NCBI RefSeq assembly: GCF_001641615.1
Contig: NZ_LRRU01000008.1
Coordinates: 45,838 to 109,837, forward strand
Origin: Pseudoalteromonas gelatinilytica
GTDB lineage: Bacteria > Pseudomonadota > Gammaproteobacteria > Enterobacterales > Alteromonadaceae
Reading direction: 5' to 3'
Length of the DNA stretch: 64,000 nt
The notes beneath the pieces were generated by a model that was not told where the DNA came from, ran no database searches, and saw nothing but the letters and a program-made list of their open reading frames with translations. Below are positions 1 to 9,051 of this stretch, piece by piece (within the stretch, counting starts at the first letter, position 1; every line of letters starts with the position of its first letter). The position numbers and the translations under genes are program-made.

Positions 1-1436
1 CAGCACCTATTCAAGCTCCTAAAATCACCAGCTCTAATTATGACTACCAAACGCTGGTAGATACGGCAATTAATGAGCAAGGCGAACAACTTGCTAAAGG
101 CTTTAACCTTGATTTACATACCCAAGATGCACCTCTTTCGTGGTATATCAAAGGCAATGCCCGAGGCATGGAGCTTGATAAACAACTCAACTTCGCACAC
201 CTAAATGCTGATGGCACTTTAAACGTCAGCGCACAAACCGAAAACGAACTTGCCGATTTAGTTGATTATTTACACCGTACAGCTGGTTTTATAGGCGAAA
301 TTGGTCATGACCAATCAGGGGTCTATATTCTTGGTATTGCCTGTATTTTGTATTTTTTAGCTTTGGTCTCAGGAGTGATTATTTTACTGCCAACATTAGT
401 TAAAACCTTTTTTGCACTGCGAAAAGAAAAAGGGCCTAGTCGATTCTGGCTCGATAGCCATAACCTTGTCGGTATAGCGAGTTTACCGTTTCATTTAGTC
501 ATTGCTTTTACCGTAGTAGTGTTTGCATTTCATGACTTTATTTATGGTGGTTTAGCGCAATTTTATGATGGCAAGCCACTGTTTCAGCGCCCTACGCCTG
601 CCGCGCAAAGTTTTCATATTGAGAACTTACCACGCATTGATGAACAAGTACTCGCAGCGAAAAACTATGCCCCCGGCTATGAGCCAATCCATATTCGCTA
701 TAGTAATTTAAATTCGGCCTCACCTTCTGCGGTGTTTATGATGAGTAACAATAATGCGGTAGTGCGCGGACCAGATACTGATTACCTATTCATGAACCCG
801 TACACACTAAAAGTGGTTAACTCAAGCTACCCGCAAGGCGAAGGTGCAGTGTGGGGTAACATGGTTGCCAGTATTTTCTCACTCCATTTTGGCACCTATG
901 GGGGAGACTGGGGTCGTTGGGGCTACTTCGTTATGGGGTTACTTGGCGCCTTCTTATTCTATTCAGGTAATTTACTGTGGATAGACAAACGCTTTAAAAA
1001 AGATGCTAATAAACGCAGTACCTTGTTTATGGCAAAACTCACCATTGGCGTTTGTTTAGGATCTATGATTGCCGTAGCCTTCACACTCGTTGCTGCCAAA
1101 TGGCTACCTATATTTGTTAGCAACACAAACTACGCCACCCTATACAGTTACTACGCCGCTTTTTTTGCTTTTGTGATTTATAGCTTCTTAAAACCTGTAA
1201 AAAAGGCGACTATTGTTGGGCTTTACTTGCTTGCAGGCCTATGTGCATTAATGGTGCTCTCAACCTTACTAAAACTTGCTTTAAGTAACGTTAATTCGCT
1301 TTTTTACACAAGCTATTGGGTTGATATTGTCGCTGCTATTTTTGCCGCTATATTCTTTAACATGGCCAAACGCCAGCAGCAAAAACAGGCCACGCAAACC
1401 ATCATGCCGGCCTTTCAACAAGCAAGCCAAATTTAA
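1..1436 (+). CDS. PepSY-associated transmembrane protein (5'-truncated)
   Basis: The reading frame is open from base 3, so the gene begins before the window; about 477 residues are visible and the first in-frame ATG at 168 is internal. The protein has a membrane segment near bases 330-400, a second near 460-530, a long extracytoplasmic stretch, another segment near 930-990, and four or more helices towards the C-terminus. This layout fits the PepSY_TM (PiuB-like) family, often found beside TonB-dependent siderophore receptors and implicated in reductive iron release. That role is inferred from family and from the siderophore receptor 3 kb downstream. The extra C-terminal helices could also suit a flavin-reductase-like member. 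Confidence 0.75.
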   Translation, partial: APIQAPKITSSNYDYQTLVDTAINEQGEQLAKGFNLDLHTQDAPLSWYIKGNARGMELDKQLNFAHLNADGTLNVSAQTENELADLVDYLHRTAGFIGEIGHDQSGVYILGIACILYFLALVSGVIILLPTLVKTFFALRKEKGPSRFWLDSHNLVGIASLPFHLVIAFTVVVFAFHDFIYGGLAQFYDGKPLFQRPTPAAQSFHIENLPRIDEQVLAAKNYAPGYEPIHIRYSNLNSASPSAVFMMSNNNAVVRGPDTDYLFMNPYTLKVVNSSYPQGEGAVWGNMVASIFSLHFGTYGGDWGRWGYFVMGLLGAFLFYSGNLLWIDKRFKKDANKRSTLFMAKLTIGVCLGSMIAVAFTLVAAKWLPIFVSNTNYATLYSYYAAFFAFVIYSFLKPVKKATIVGLYLLAGLCALMVLSTLLKLALSNVNSLFYTSYWVDIVAAIFAAIFFNMAKRQQQKQATQTIMPAFQQASQI

Positions 1437-1449
1437 GCATTTTGAGCAT

Positions 1450-1485
1450 GGGTATCAAAGCAATTTGATACCCGCAATTTTGCTT
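1450..1485 (+). terminator. Probable intrinsic terminator after the PepSY gene
   Basis: A 10-bp perfect inverted repeat (GGGTATCAAA with a GCAA loop) is followed by an imperfect T-rich stretch. It lies 13 bases after the stop codon of the PepSY gene. Confidence 0.55.
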
Positions 1486-1586
1486 TATCGAAAATCCGTG
1501 TCTGTTTAACGAAAAACATTTCTTATCCCACAAAACATCAGTAAAATCGCCGCAAACTTAAGGTATTAACTTTCATAAGGACAGTG

Positions 1587-2468
1587 ATGCAGCGCACCAT
1601 CCCACCGTTTTTTATTGCTGTTATTTGCGTGCTTCTTGCGATGGTCACCATTCAATCTGGTGCCTCCGTTGCCAAGCAATTATTCCCTTTAATTGGCCCT
1701 GAAGGCACAACCGCACTGCGCTTGGGTTTTTCTGCTGCTATTTTGTGTCTTGTGTTTAGGCCATGGCGCGCATTTCCGCCAGTGGGACAACGCATGCCTA
1801 TTATCATCTATGGCCTAAGCTTGGGTGGCATGAATATTCTGTTTTATTATGCAATTGAGCGTATCCCGTTAGGGATAGGTGTTGCACTTGAGTTTACAGG
1901 TCCCCTTGCGGTTGCTCTGCTTTCGTCACGTAAAAAACGCGACCTATTTTGGGTAGCCTGCGCCATTGCTGGCATAATTTTATTATTACCCGATATGAAA
2001 GGCGAAGACAGCCTCGACCCTGTAGGTGTTATTTTAGCCCTTGCGGCGGGTGCCTGTTGGGCATTTTATATTTTGTTTGGTAAAAAAACCGGAAATCAAG
2101 GTTCAGGCGGGATGACCGTTGCTATGGGTATGAGCGTTGCCGCGATTGTACTTGTGCCCTATGGTGCTGCTTCTCAAGGCACTGCACTATTAAGCTGGGA
2201 AGTGTTACCGCTGGGTCTTTTAGTCGCCATTATGTCTAGCGCACTACCCTATACCTTAGAAATGGTGGCGCTGCGTAATATGCCTGCGCAAGGGTTCAGC
2301 ATTATGATGAGCCTAGAACCAGCCATTGCAGCATTGGCTGGCTTTATGATCCTAGGCGAATTTTTAAACCTGTGGCAATGGTTAGCTATTTTACTCGTAA
2401 TCACCGCGTCCGTAGGCAGCTCAATGTCGAGTAATTCTGAGGATCAGAAAAGTCAGAAAAACAGCTAA
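1587..2468 (+). CDS. rhtA: RhtA-like threonine/homoserine exporter (EamA/DMT family)
   Basis: A 293-residue hydrophobic protein with about ten membrane helices in two EamA halves, the usual size for RhtA (295 in E. coli). The N-terminal IQSGASVAKQLFPLIGP...TALRLGF block is the recognisable RhtA signature. RhtA-type proteins export threonine, homoserine and related amino acids across the inner membrane. The ATG at 1587 is preferred over the GTG at 1584 because AAGG lies six bases upstream of it. The gene stands alone between the PepSY gene and an exported protein. The exact substrate is not shown by sequence. Confidence 0.8.
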   Translation: MQRTIPPFFIAVICVLLAMVTIQSGASVAKQLFPLIGPEGTTALRLGFSAAILCLVFRPWRAFPPVGQRMPIIIYGLSLGGMNILFYYAIERIPLGIGVALEFTGPLAVALLSSRKKRDLFWVACAIAGIILLLPDMKGEDSLDPVGVILALAAGACWAFYILFGKKTGNQGSGGMTVAMGMSVAAIVLVPYGAASQGTALLSWEVLPLGLLVAIMSSALPYTLEMVALRNMPAQGFSIMMSLEPAIAALAGFMILGEFLNLWQWLAILLVITASVGSSMSSNSEDQKSQKNS

Positions 2469-2634
2469 TTTAACATTAAATATGCATTTTTTAGTACTTA
2501 AAGATTAAATTCCAGACTTAAAAACAGCTTTTATCGGCATTCGTAAAGTGAGGGTTCTCACTATAATGCTCACTATTAATACAAAGTGGTCTTATCTCTT
2601 TGTGTCGCAACAAACCTAATAGTGGGATTTACTT

Positions 2635-4287
2635 ATGTCGATAAAAACTAACTTGTTACTTTCAAGCCTTGCAGTTGCAAGTACACTCGCTGCATCAAAT
2701 GCTGTGGCAGCAAGCTGTCAGGGCGAAATTTTTGCAATGAACTCAGGCCGTGGTGAAACCGGTGTTGTATTTAGCCTAGACGAGCAAAACAAATCGGCTA
2801 CGGCACATTCAATCGCCCAGTTTAGTTCTGCTGCGATTGCTTATGATGCCTCAACAAACCGTACTTATTATGCTTCATCACCTATTCCGTTAGAGTACAA
2901 AGTTGATGTAAGTCACCTAGACATCAGTGATGAGCAGTTTTCTCACCTACCAATTCGTGCCGATAAATTCAAATATAGTCGCTTGGCCTATTTAGATCAT
3001 GCTACAGGTGAACATGTTGTGGTTGGTACAACTAAATCTGTAATTGGTATGACATATGATGCAAGCTCTGATTCACTACTTGCAGTAAGTTTTACCAAGC
3101 TTTATAGCATTGATAAAAACACAGGCGAAGCAACTGTGCTGGCTGATTATAGCGACCTTGATGGCTTGAGCCGCGCTGATTTAGTCATTAAAAATGGCGA
3201 GCTTTTACTAATAACCACAACATCTGTTTACAGCATTGACCGCACAAGCTTTGCGGCTACAGAGCTTTCAAAACACGATTTAATCGCGGTAGGTGGTGCC
3301 ACAGTAAATAAAAATGGCGACCTTGTGATCAGCCGCTCTGTCATTAACGACCATGGCGATAAAAACGAATCAAAGCTATACCGTTTAGATCCGTACTCAG
3401 GTGAAACCTGCCTTGCAGCAACATTGCCAGTTCGCATTAATGACTTAACGACCAATACGCAAAATGCTGTTGCATGTGATGTAGAACCTAGCTGCTCATT
3501 ACCAAGTGAATTAATCCCTTACTATTCAGAAGCAGTGATTAAACAGCTTGATAGCAACTGGAAAAACTATGATTTTGGTGACCAAGAGTTTACAGCGCCA
3601 GCTGTATTTACCTCTGCGCCAACATTTAATGGTAAACACGGTGGTACAAACCGTTTAACGGATGTAACACCAGAAGGTTATTCTGTATCTTTCCAAGAGT
3701 GGCAATATCTGCAAGACGGTAACGGTCACCCTAATATTGAGTCATTTGACTTTTTAACAATGGACGAAGGTCGTTACACAATGAGCGATGGCACCATTGT
3801 TGAAATTGGCAGCTTTACTTTAAACGATACTAAAGCTTTTAAAGCGGTAGAATTTAGCGAAGCATTTACTGCAAAACCATATGTATTCTTGCAAACACAA
3901 ACCTTTAACGGCCCACATACAGTATATACGCGAGTTGCAGGCTTAAATAACGCAGGTTTTAGTGCCGCATTTTATGAGCAAGATACTCTAAATGAAGGCC
4001 ACCGTAATGAACGTGTTGCTTACTTTGCGATTCTTCCTGGATCAGGTACAACGGGTACTCTAGAAACTCGTGCAGGTAATAAGCAATACAGCTTACACCA
4101 AGCTGATATAGATCATAACGGGGGCCAAATTGGCGATCATTTCTACCTGATACACGAAGAGCAATCTTTAGATGCTGAGGTAGTTCACACTAAAGAGCGA
4201 GTACAAGTAATGGATATCGAGGAAGTGAGCCTTGCTCAATCTATTACAAGTAGAGGTCCAGATAACTTTAGTATCCGCAGAAAATAA
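2635..4287 (+). CDS. Exported protein of unknown function with a duplicated C-terminal module
   Basis: A 550-residue protein with a clear Sec signal peptide (cleavage near AVAA-SC, residue 26). Residues 30-280 are rich in short beta-type repeats reminiscent of a propeller (YDAST..., LYSIDKNTGE, VYSIDRTSF, LYRLDPYSGE). Residues about 310-400 and 400-480 look like two copies of one module, each with an F-x-PxVF-TxxxTFNG start and a later GFSxxFxE or GYSVSFQE segment. Such modules occur in secreted bacterial proteins, sometimes described as lectin-like, but I do not assign a function. It is monocistronic, with a strong terminator just downstream. Placement near iron genes may be coincidental. 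Confidence 0.6.
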   Translation: MSIKTNLLLSSLAVASTLAASNAVAASCQGEIFAMNSGRGETGVVFSLDEQNKSATAHSIAQFSSAAIAYDASTNRTYYASSPIPLEYKVDVSHLDISDEQFSHLPIRADKFKYSRLAYLDHATGEHVVVGTTKSVIGMTYDASSDSLLAVSFTKLYSIDKNTGEATVLADYSDLDGLSRADLVIKNGELLLITTTSVYSIDRTSFAATELSKHDLIAVGGATVNKNGDLVISRSVINDHGDKNESKLYRLDPYSGETCLAATLPVRINDLTTNTQNAVACDVEPSCSLPSELIPYYSEAVIKQLDSNWKNYDFGDQEFTAPAVFTSAPTFNGKHGGTNRLTDVTPEGYSVSFQEWQYLQDGNGHPNIESFDFLTMDEGRYTMSDGTIVEIGSFTLNDTKAFKAVEFSEAFTAKPYVFLQTQTFNGPHTVYTRVAGLNNAGFSAAFYEQDTLNEGHRNERVAYFAILPGSGTTGTLETRAGNKQYSLHQADIDHNGGQIGDHFYLIHEEQSLDAEVVHTKERVQVMDIEEVSLAQSITSRGPDNFSIRRK

Positions 4288-4301
4288 ATACTCCTAAATC
4301 T

Positions 4302-4323
4302 AGGCGCCTCAGGGCGCCTTTTT
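4302..4323 (+). terminator. Intrinsic terminator
   Basis: AGGCGCC-TCAG-GGCGCCT stem followed by a T-run, 14 bases after the preceding stop codon. Confidence 0.85.
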
Positions 4324-4425
4324 CTTGCCCAATTAGTAAACTCGCCTTTTCATATACACAAAACTCTTTGACATAATTTGTTACATTTATTTGTATTAAC
4401 ATATCACTTTTGCGATGAATGATGA

Positions 4426-4440
4426 TGATAATTATTATCA
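4426..4440. promoter_or_regulatory. Fur box upstream of the siderophore receptor
   Basis: TGATAATTATTATCA is a perfect 7-1-7 inverted repeat matching the classical Fur recognition unit. It lies 85 bases before the receptor start codon, so iron repression of that gene is expected. The adjacent sequence continues the GAT/ATA-rich pattern, compatible with overlapping Fur dimers. Confidence 0.8.
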
Positions 4441-4524
4441 GTTGTGATAACTTACCCGCCAATTGTTTCCTTATTAAAAACAATAACCCTATAAAAATTT
4501 GCTAAATAACACGCGGAGATAAAA

Positions 4525-6603
4525 ATGAAATTCACTCAGTTGCCTGTTGCAACCGCTATTCTTTGTGCACTTTACCCTCAAATCAGTTTTGCAGAACAAA
4601 CGACTGACGTAGAGGCTAATCTCGAAAAAATCGAAATTGTAGGTATTCGACAAAACCGTATTAGTGAAGGCGCGACAGGTTTAGCGCTAGAAATTGATGA
4701 AACTCCGCAATCAATCAGTGTGATCTCTGCTGAGCAATTAAAAAATTATTCTGCTTTTAACATTAATGATGCTTTACGCTTAGCGCCAGGTATCAATGTT
4801 GAAGAATGGGAAACTAACCGTACCAACTATACATCACGTGGTTTTGAAATTAAGAATACACAAATCGATGGGGTTGGGTTACCGAATGATTGGGGCATTG
4901 TTACCGGTGCAATGGAAGCATACGGCTACGAAAAAATTGAAGTGATTCGTGGTGCCAACGGCTTACTTACTGGTGTAGGTAATGCATCGGGCACGCTTAA
5001 CTATGTACGCAAACGCCCTAAAAACGAAAACGGCGGCGAAATCGGTGTCTCTGTTGGCTCATGGGATTTTAAACGTTTACAAGCTGACTACTCACTATTA
5101 TTAACCGAATCAGGTAGTTGGGCTGCTCGTTTTGTGGCTGCTGCAGAAGATAAAGAATCATATCTAGATGGCCTTGAGAACAATCGCGAGTTTTTCTCTG
5201 CGGTGGTAGATGGGCAGCTTACAGATAACTCAACAGTTACTATCGGTTACTCATATCAAGATGCAGATACCGATGGCAATACTTGGGGCGGCCTTGTTTA
5301 TAACTACACAGATGGTACGCAAGCTAAATGGGATGTCAGCGACACAACCACCCAAGAGTGGACAATGTGGGACACCATTAACACCTCTGCATTTGTTGAA
5401 TACAACTATGTTTTTGCAAACGCATGGCAGCTTCAAGCGAGCTACAACTTCCGTGGTTTTGAAGAGCAAGACAAACTATTTTATGCCAGTGGCAGCATTG
5501 ATAAAGACACCAATCTTGGTCTAAGTGGTTGGCCGGGTCGTTATGACAGTGAAGTAGATGCTGATTTATTTGAAATCAAAGCATTTGGTGCCTTTGAATT
5601 GTTTGGTAAAGAGCACCAAGCAAGCTTTGGGGTAAGCCATGCTAAAAGTGATGATGTGATGTATCAACACCCGTTTGATTTTGATAATACACCCGCTTAT
5701 GGACCAACGCCTGCGTTTCCGTACGATTTAGATGCGATCCCAGAACCGGATTGGTTTACGCCAGTTCTGTATTCAGATATTGAACAAAAGCTAACCCGTT
5801 ACTTTGGCTCTGCTCAGTTAAATATTACTGATAAATTATTTACCGTGGTTGGTTTTAACGCTATTGAATTTGAACGCTCAGGTATGAATGCCGGTGCATC
5901 AATCGATAATGACGAAAGCGAGACAAGCCCATATATCGGTTTTACCTATAAGTTAAACGACGATTTAAACTTATATGCTAGTTACTCAGATATTTATCAG
6001 CCGCAAGAGCAAGCTGATTACAACGGCCAATACTTAGCACCGACTAAAGGCACTAACTTTGAAACCGGTGTTAAGGCTTCTTGGTTTGATGATGCCCTAA
6101 TGACAACATTTGCCTACTTTACTGCAGAGCAAGATAACTTTGCGCAATATGCGGGCCTCACTGAAGATGGTATTTATTACTATGAAGGCGTGTCTATTGA
6201 GTCAGAAGGTTATGAATTTGAAGTCACAGGTAAAATCACCGACGCTATGAATATCGTCGCATCTTATACGCATATTGATGTAACAGATGAAAATGGTGCC
6301 GACACCAATAAATGGGCACCTCGCGATGTTGTTGGTGTAACGGTGGATTATGCACTAACAGATGCAGTGGTTGTTGGTTTAAATGGCCGTTGGCAATCTA
6401 AAATCGAAAGTACTGATTACAATGTTAAGCAAGGTAGTTACGCGCTACTAAACGCCTTCGCGCGTTGGAATATTAATGACCAAGTTGCAGTACAAGCTAA
6501 CGTTAATAATATTACTGATGAGCAGTATATTAATAGCTTACAAACCGTGGGTTATTACGGCGCGCCAACAAATGGAAGCCTAACTCTGACCTATAAGTTC
6601 TAA
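4525..6603 (+). CDS. TonB-dependent ferric-siderophore receptor
   Basis: A 692-residue outer-membrane receptor. A signal peptide (to about residue 23, ISFA) is followed by a TonB-box-like segment (EKIEIVGI), a plug domain with ETPQSISVI, the IEVIRGANGLL motif and a conserved YVRKRP end, then a beta-barrel ending in F (LTLTYKF). The ETPQSISVI opening and G-x-x-x-G spacing are typical of the siderophore receptor family (FhuE, FpvA, FoxA type), as distinct from sugar receptors. It imports a ferric siderophore using TonB/ExbBD energy. A perfect Fur box sits upstream. No biosynthetic genes are nearby, so it may take up a xenosiderophore. The ligand cannot be read from sequence. Confidence 0.9.
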   Translation: MKFTQLPVATAILCALYPQISFAEQTTDVEANLEKIEIVGIRQNRISEGATGLALEIDETPQSISVISAEQLKNYSAFNINDALRLAPGINVEEWETNRTNYTSRGFEIKNTQIDGVGLPNDWGIVTGAMEAYGYEKIEVIRGANGLLTGVGNASGTLNYVRKRPKNENGGEIGVSVGSWDFKRLQADYSLLLTESGSWAARFVAAAEDKESYLDGLENNREFFSAVVDGQLTDNSTVTIGYSYQDADTDGNTWGGLVYNYTDGTQAKWDVSDTTTQEWTMWDTINTSAFVEYNYVFANAWQLQASYNFRGFEEQDKLFYASGSIDKDTNLGLSGWPGRYDSEVDADLFEIKAFGAFELFGKEHQASFGVSHAKSDDVMYQHPFDFDNTPAYGPTPAFPYDLDAIPEPDWFTPVLYSDIEQKLTRYFGSAQLNITDKLFTVVGFNAIEFERSGMNAGASIDNDESETSPYIGFTYKLNDDLNLYASYSDIYQPQEQADYNGQYLAPTKGTNFETGVKASWFDDALMTTFAYFTAEQDNFAQYAGLTEDGIYYYEGVSIESEGYEFEVTGKITDAMNIVASYTHIDVTDENGADTNKWAPRDVVGVTVDYALTDAVVVGLNGRWQSKIESTDYNVKQGSYALLNAFARWNINDQVAVQANVNNITDEQYINSLQTVGYYGAPTNGSLTLTYKF

Positions 6604-6614
6604 ACGCTGTTTAG

Positions 6615-6642
6615 AAAAAAGTGTCGCCCGTTTGGACGACAC
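6615..6642 (-). terminator. Terminator of the PHB-depolymerase-like gene
   Basis: GTGTCG...CGACAC stem with an A6 run on its left, which reads as a U-run on the minus strand. It lies between two convergent genes, just after the minus-strand stop. Confidence 0.7.
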
Positions 6643-6649
6643 ACATCTA

Positions 6650-8830
6650 TTAATTAGGGCAATTACCTAATTCATAATACCCAGCACTAGTTTGCGCTAA
6701 GGTACTGGTATAAAAAGTGTTATAAAGACCGAGGTTATCACCTGAACCCACCGCATAGGCGTAAGAGCCATTCGTGGTTGCGCGATTTGCTTGCACATGC
6801 GCATAGTTGCTTGAGGTGGTTTCAGTGCATTGGTAATCACCATTCGGTGTTGAGTCACACGCATCACCCACACCATCTGCATCACTATCTAGCTGATCAC
6901 TATTGGCTACCAGCGGGCAGTTATCTAGGCTATCACTGACACCATCGCTGTCGGAGTCACTCGTTTCACCATCAGGAGTGCTGTCACACACATTACCAAC
7001 CCCGTCATTATCGTTATCGGCTTGATCAGCGTTCGCCACATTCGGGCAATTATCTGCGCCATCGAGCACACCGTCGTTGTCTGCGTCATTAGTCGGTTCG
7101 GTGGTGGTTTTGCATGCCTGCAATGGCCCAGCACAACTTGAATCATCATCAGCAATCCACTGACATTGATTTGTGCCCGCTGAATACTCGCGCATAGTAA
7201 AGGCTGCGGTTCCAAACGCTAAATAACAGGCAGAATAACCTTCGCCCCAGCTAATATGGCCTTCGTTGATATGAAGATTGTAATCGCCTGTCACGCCAGC
7301 ATCGATGACAAAACTAATGCTATCTGTTGATGTAAGCGCAGTATCATCAGTTGCGGTGATCACGGCGTTATTATTGCCACCAGCCAAATTGCATTGCTCA
7401 GCAAAGTACTCTAGCCCATTCACTGTAGCCGTCACATCACCATTGCTAAAACTGACCACGACAGTGCTTAAATTTTGATTATCATCAATCACTGTGCCCG
7501 TTACCAAAGCGCACTGCCCGTTTACACTAGCCGCAGTGTCACTCAGTAGCGGTGCTGTAGCCGCAGGCTCTGGTCCAACGCGTACCGTAAGATTAGCTTC
7601 ATCACCTTGTTTCGCTTCATTATCTGTGGCACTGACACGCACTTCATAAAGTCCATCGCTGAGTGCACTTGTCACCCCGCTAAAAGTATTATTCGCATCG
7701 ACTTGCACGTTCAGTGACTCAATTAAGCTTGCCGCGCCACCGGCTAGGCTATACACGTTAATATCAACATTCGTTACACTGCCTTCTGGGTCGACTGCAC
7801 TGCCTGTAATGGTGAGCTGATTATTACTGTCTGTGGCAGTTAAATTACTAATTTCAGGGCCTGCATTACGATCAACTCGTTTATTATTAGCCGCAAAGTA
7901 CTCACCGAGATAGGTTGCAAAATTAATACTGTTTGCCGCCACATAATCGCCAGACGCACCTTGCCCGCCCGACCACGAATGATCCAAATTATTAAACCAC
8001 AGCATAGCAACCCGATTGTCTTGCCAAAGTGACTGCTCAGCGGTACGCGTTGCATCATCACTTATTGTTGTCGTACCTGAAAGTTGATTAACCCCATAAA
8101 GGGCAGCAAAGCCATCTGCGTTTTGCTGGTTATAACAGGTATTGACTGTGGTATCGGCAGTACCGTGACCAATCACCGCTATTTGTGTCGCAAAATGATC
8201 TTTATAACTGCCAGCATAGCTTTCACAGCGGGATACAAAGGTGTTTTCAGACACTGTTTCACAGGTCGAAATTGCCCCACTTGAACTTGTGCCGATGGTC
8301 GGCCCGGCGCTGGGTGCAACCCCGGCAAATACATCAGGCGCTACACAAGCCGTTTGTGCAGCCATTGCAGCCCCAGATGATAAACCTGCAATATACACTT
8401 GTTTGGGATCAATATTACGCGCTGCATCAGAACTTAATACATTGGCTAAATTAATCAAATTCTTATAATCGCCAGAGCTTCTATTGATTGCTCCTTGCCA
8501 ATATGACCAGCAGCTATAACCTGCCTTATTCATAGCATCAGGAACGGCTATTACCATGCCATGGGCTTCGGCTGCATCTTCAAGATTCGCAGTTAAGTAG
8601 TTATTAATGGGTTGTACGCAGCCATGTAATACCAGCATCAAAGAATGGCCATTGCCTATGCTTGATTGCGTATCAGGAGTGTAAATATGAACATTATTAA
8701 AACCGCCAATGCTGACATTTTGCTGCCAACTCCCTGCAAAACTTGGCTGTGAGAAAATAGCAGCACAGAGCACTGCGAGCGGAGTAAACGACGCTGATTT
8801 TCGTTTACATAATTGTGTTACTTTTTGCAT
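6650..8830 (-). CDS. Secreted PHB-depolymerase-family esterase with thrombospondin type-3 repeats
   Basis: A 726-residue protein with a signal peptide (about 1-33, SQPSFAG). Residues 60-310 form an alpha/beta-hydrolase of the poly(3-hydroxybutyrate) depolymerase/LpqC family: VLHGC oxyanion region at 67-71, lipase box GLSSG at 149-153 (Ser151), probable Asp226 in GHGTAD and His284 in LDHSW. Next come two Ig/cadherin-like beta modules, a small cysteine-containing module, and two or three Asp-rich thrombospondin type-3 repeats (DNDGV..DNCP), which bind calcium. The tail may be a substrate-binding domain. It probably hydrolyses an extracellular polyester or ester polymer. Whether the substrate is PHB is not proven, since acetylxylan or feruloyl esterases share the fold. 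Confidence 0.8.
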   Translation of the reverse strand: MQKVTQLCKRKSASFTPLAVLCAAIFSQPSFAGSWQQNVSIGGFNNVHIYTPDTQSSIGNGHSLMLVLHGCVQPINNYLTANLEDAAEAHGMVIAVPDAMNKAGYSCWSYWQGAINRSSGDYKNLINLANVLSSDAARNIDPKQVYIAGLSSGAAMAAQTACVAPDVFAGVAPSAGPTIGTSSSGAISTCETVSENTFVSRCESYAGSYKDHFATQIAVIGHGTADTTVNTCYNQQNADGFAALYGVNQLSGTTTISDDATRTAEQSLWQDNRVAMLWFNNLDHSWSGGQGASGDYVAANSINFATYLGEYFAANNKRVDRNAGPEISNLTATDSNNQLTITGSAVDPEGSVTNVDINVYSLAGGAASLIESLNVQVDANNTFSGVTSALSDGLYEVRVSATDNEAKQGDEANLTVRVGPEPAATAPLLSDTAASVNGQCALVTGTVIDDNQNLSTVVVSFSNGDVTATVNGLEYFAEQCNLAGGNNNAVITATDDTALTSTDSISFVIDAGVTGDYNLHINEGHISWGEGYSACYLAFGTAAFTMREYSAGTNQCQWIADDDSSCAGPLQACKTTTEPTNDADNDGVLDGADNCPNVANADQADNDNDGVGNVCDSTPDGETSDSDSDGVSDSLDNCPLVANSDQLDSDADGVGDACDSTPNGDYQCTETTSSNYAHVQANRATTNGSYAYAVGSGDNLGLYNTFYTSTLAQTSAGYYELGNCPN

Positions 8831-9006
8831 ATATCGCCTTTATAGTCGTTATCATTGTTGTCTGTCAGTTGATGACTAACCCAATGTAGTAGAACTATTT
8901 AAAAAGCGAACTATAACTATAGTGCTATACAGCCATTAAAAAACAACCCAAAGGTAGCACCACTGGATTTATTGTCATTTTCAAAACTAAAGTTAATTTT
9001 ATTAAC

Positions 9007-9037
9007 AAAGCCAACGTAACTCGTTGGCTTTGCTTTT
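9007..9037 (-). terminator. Terminator after the IrgA-like receptor
   Basis: AAAGCCAACG-TAACT-CGTTGGCTTT hairpin 15 bases past the minus-strand stop. T-rich sequence lies on both sides, so it may act in both directions. Confidence 0.7.
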
Positions 9038-9051
9038 ACTAAGGTATGGGC

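Noticed and set aside
1321..1509. Small protein overlapping the PepSY gene end
   Set aside because: No ribosome site; it lies in another frame of the PepSY gene and runs over its terminator hairpin.
4268..4483. Minus-strand small protein before the siderophore receptor
   Set aside because: It covers the terminator and the Fur box, has low-complexity isoleucine runs, and lacks a start signal.
7840..8468. Overlapping open frames inside the esterase gene on both strands
   Set aside because: They are shadows of the long minus-strand gene with no ribosome sites and no recognisable protein pattern.
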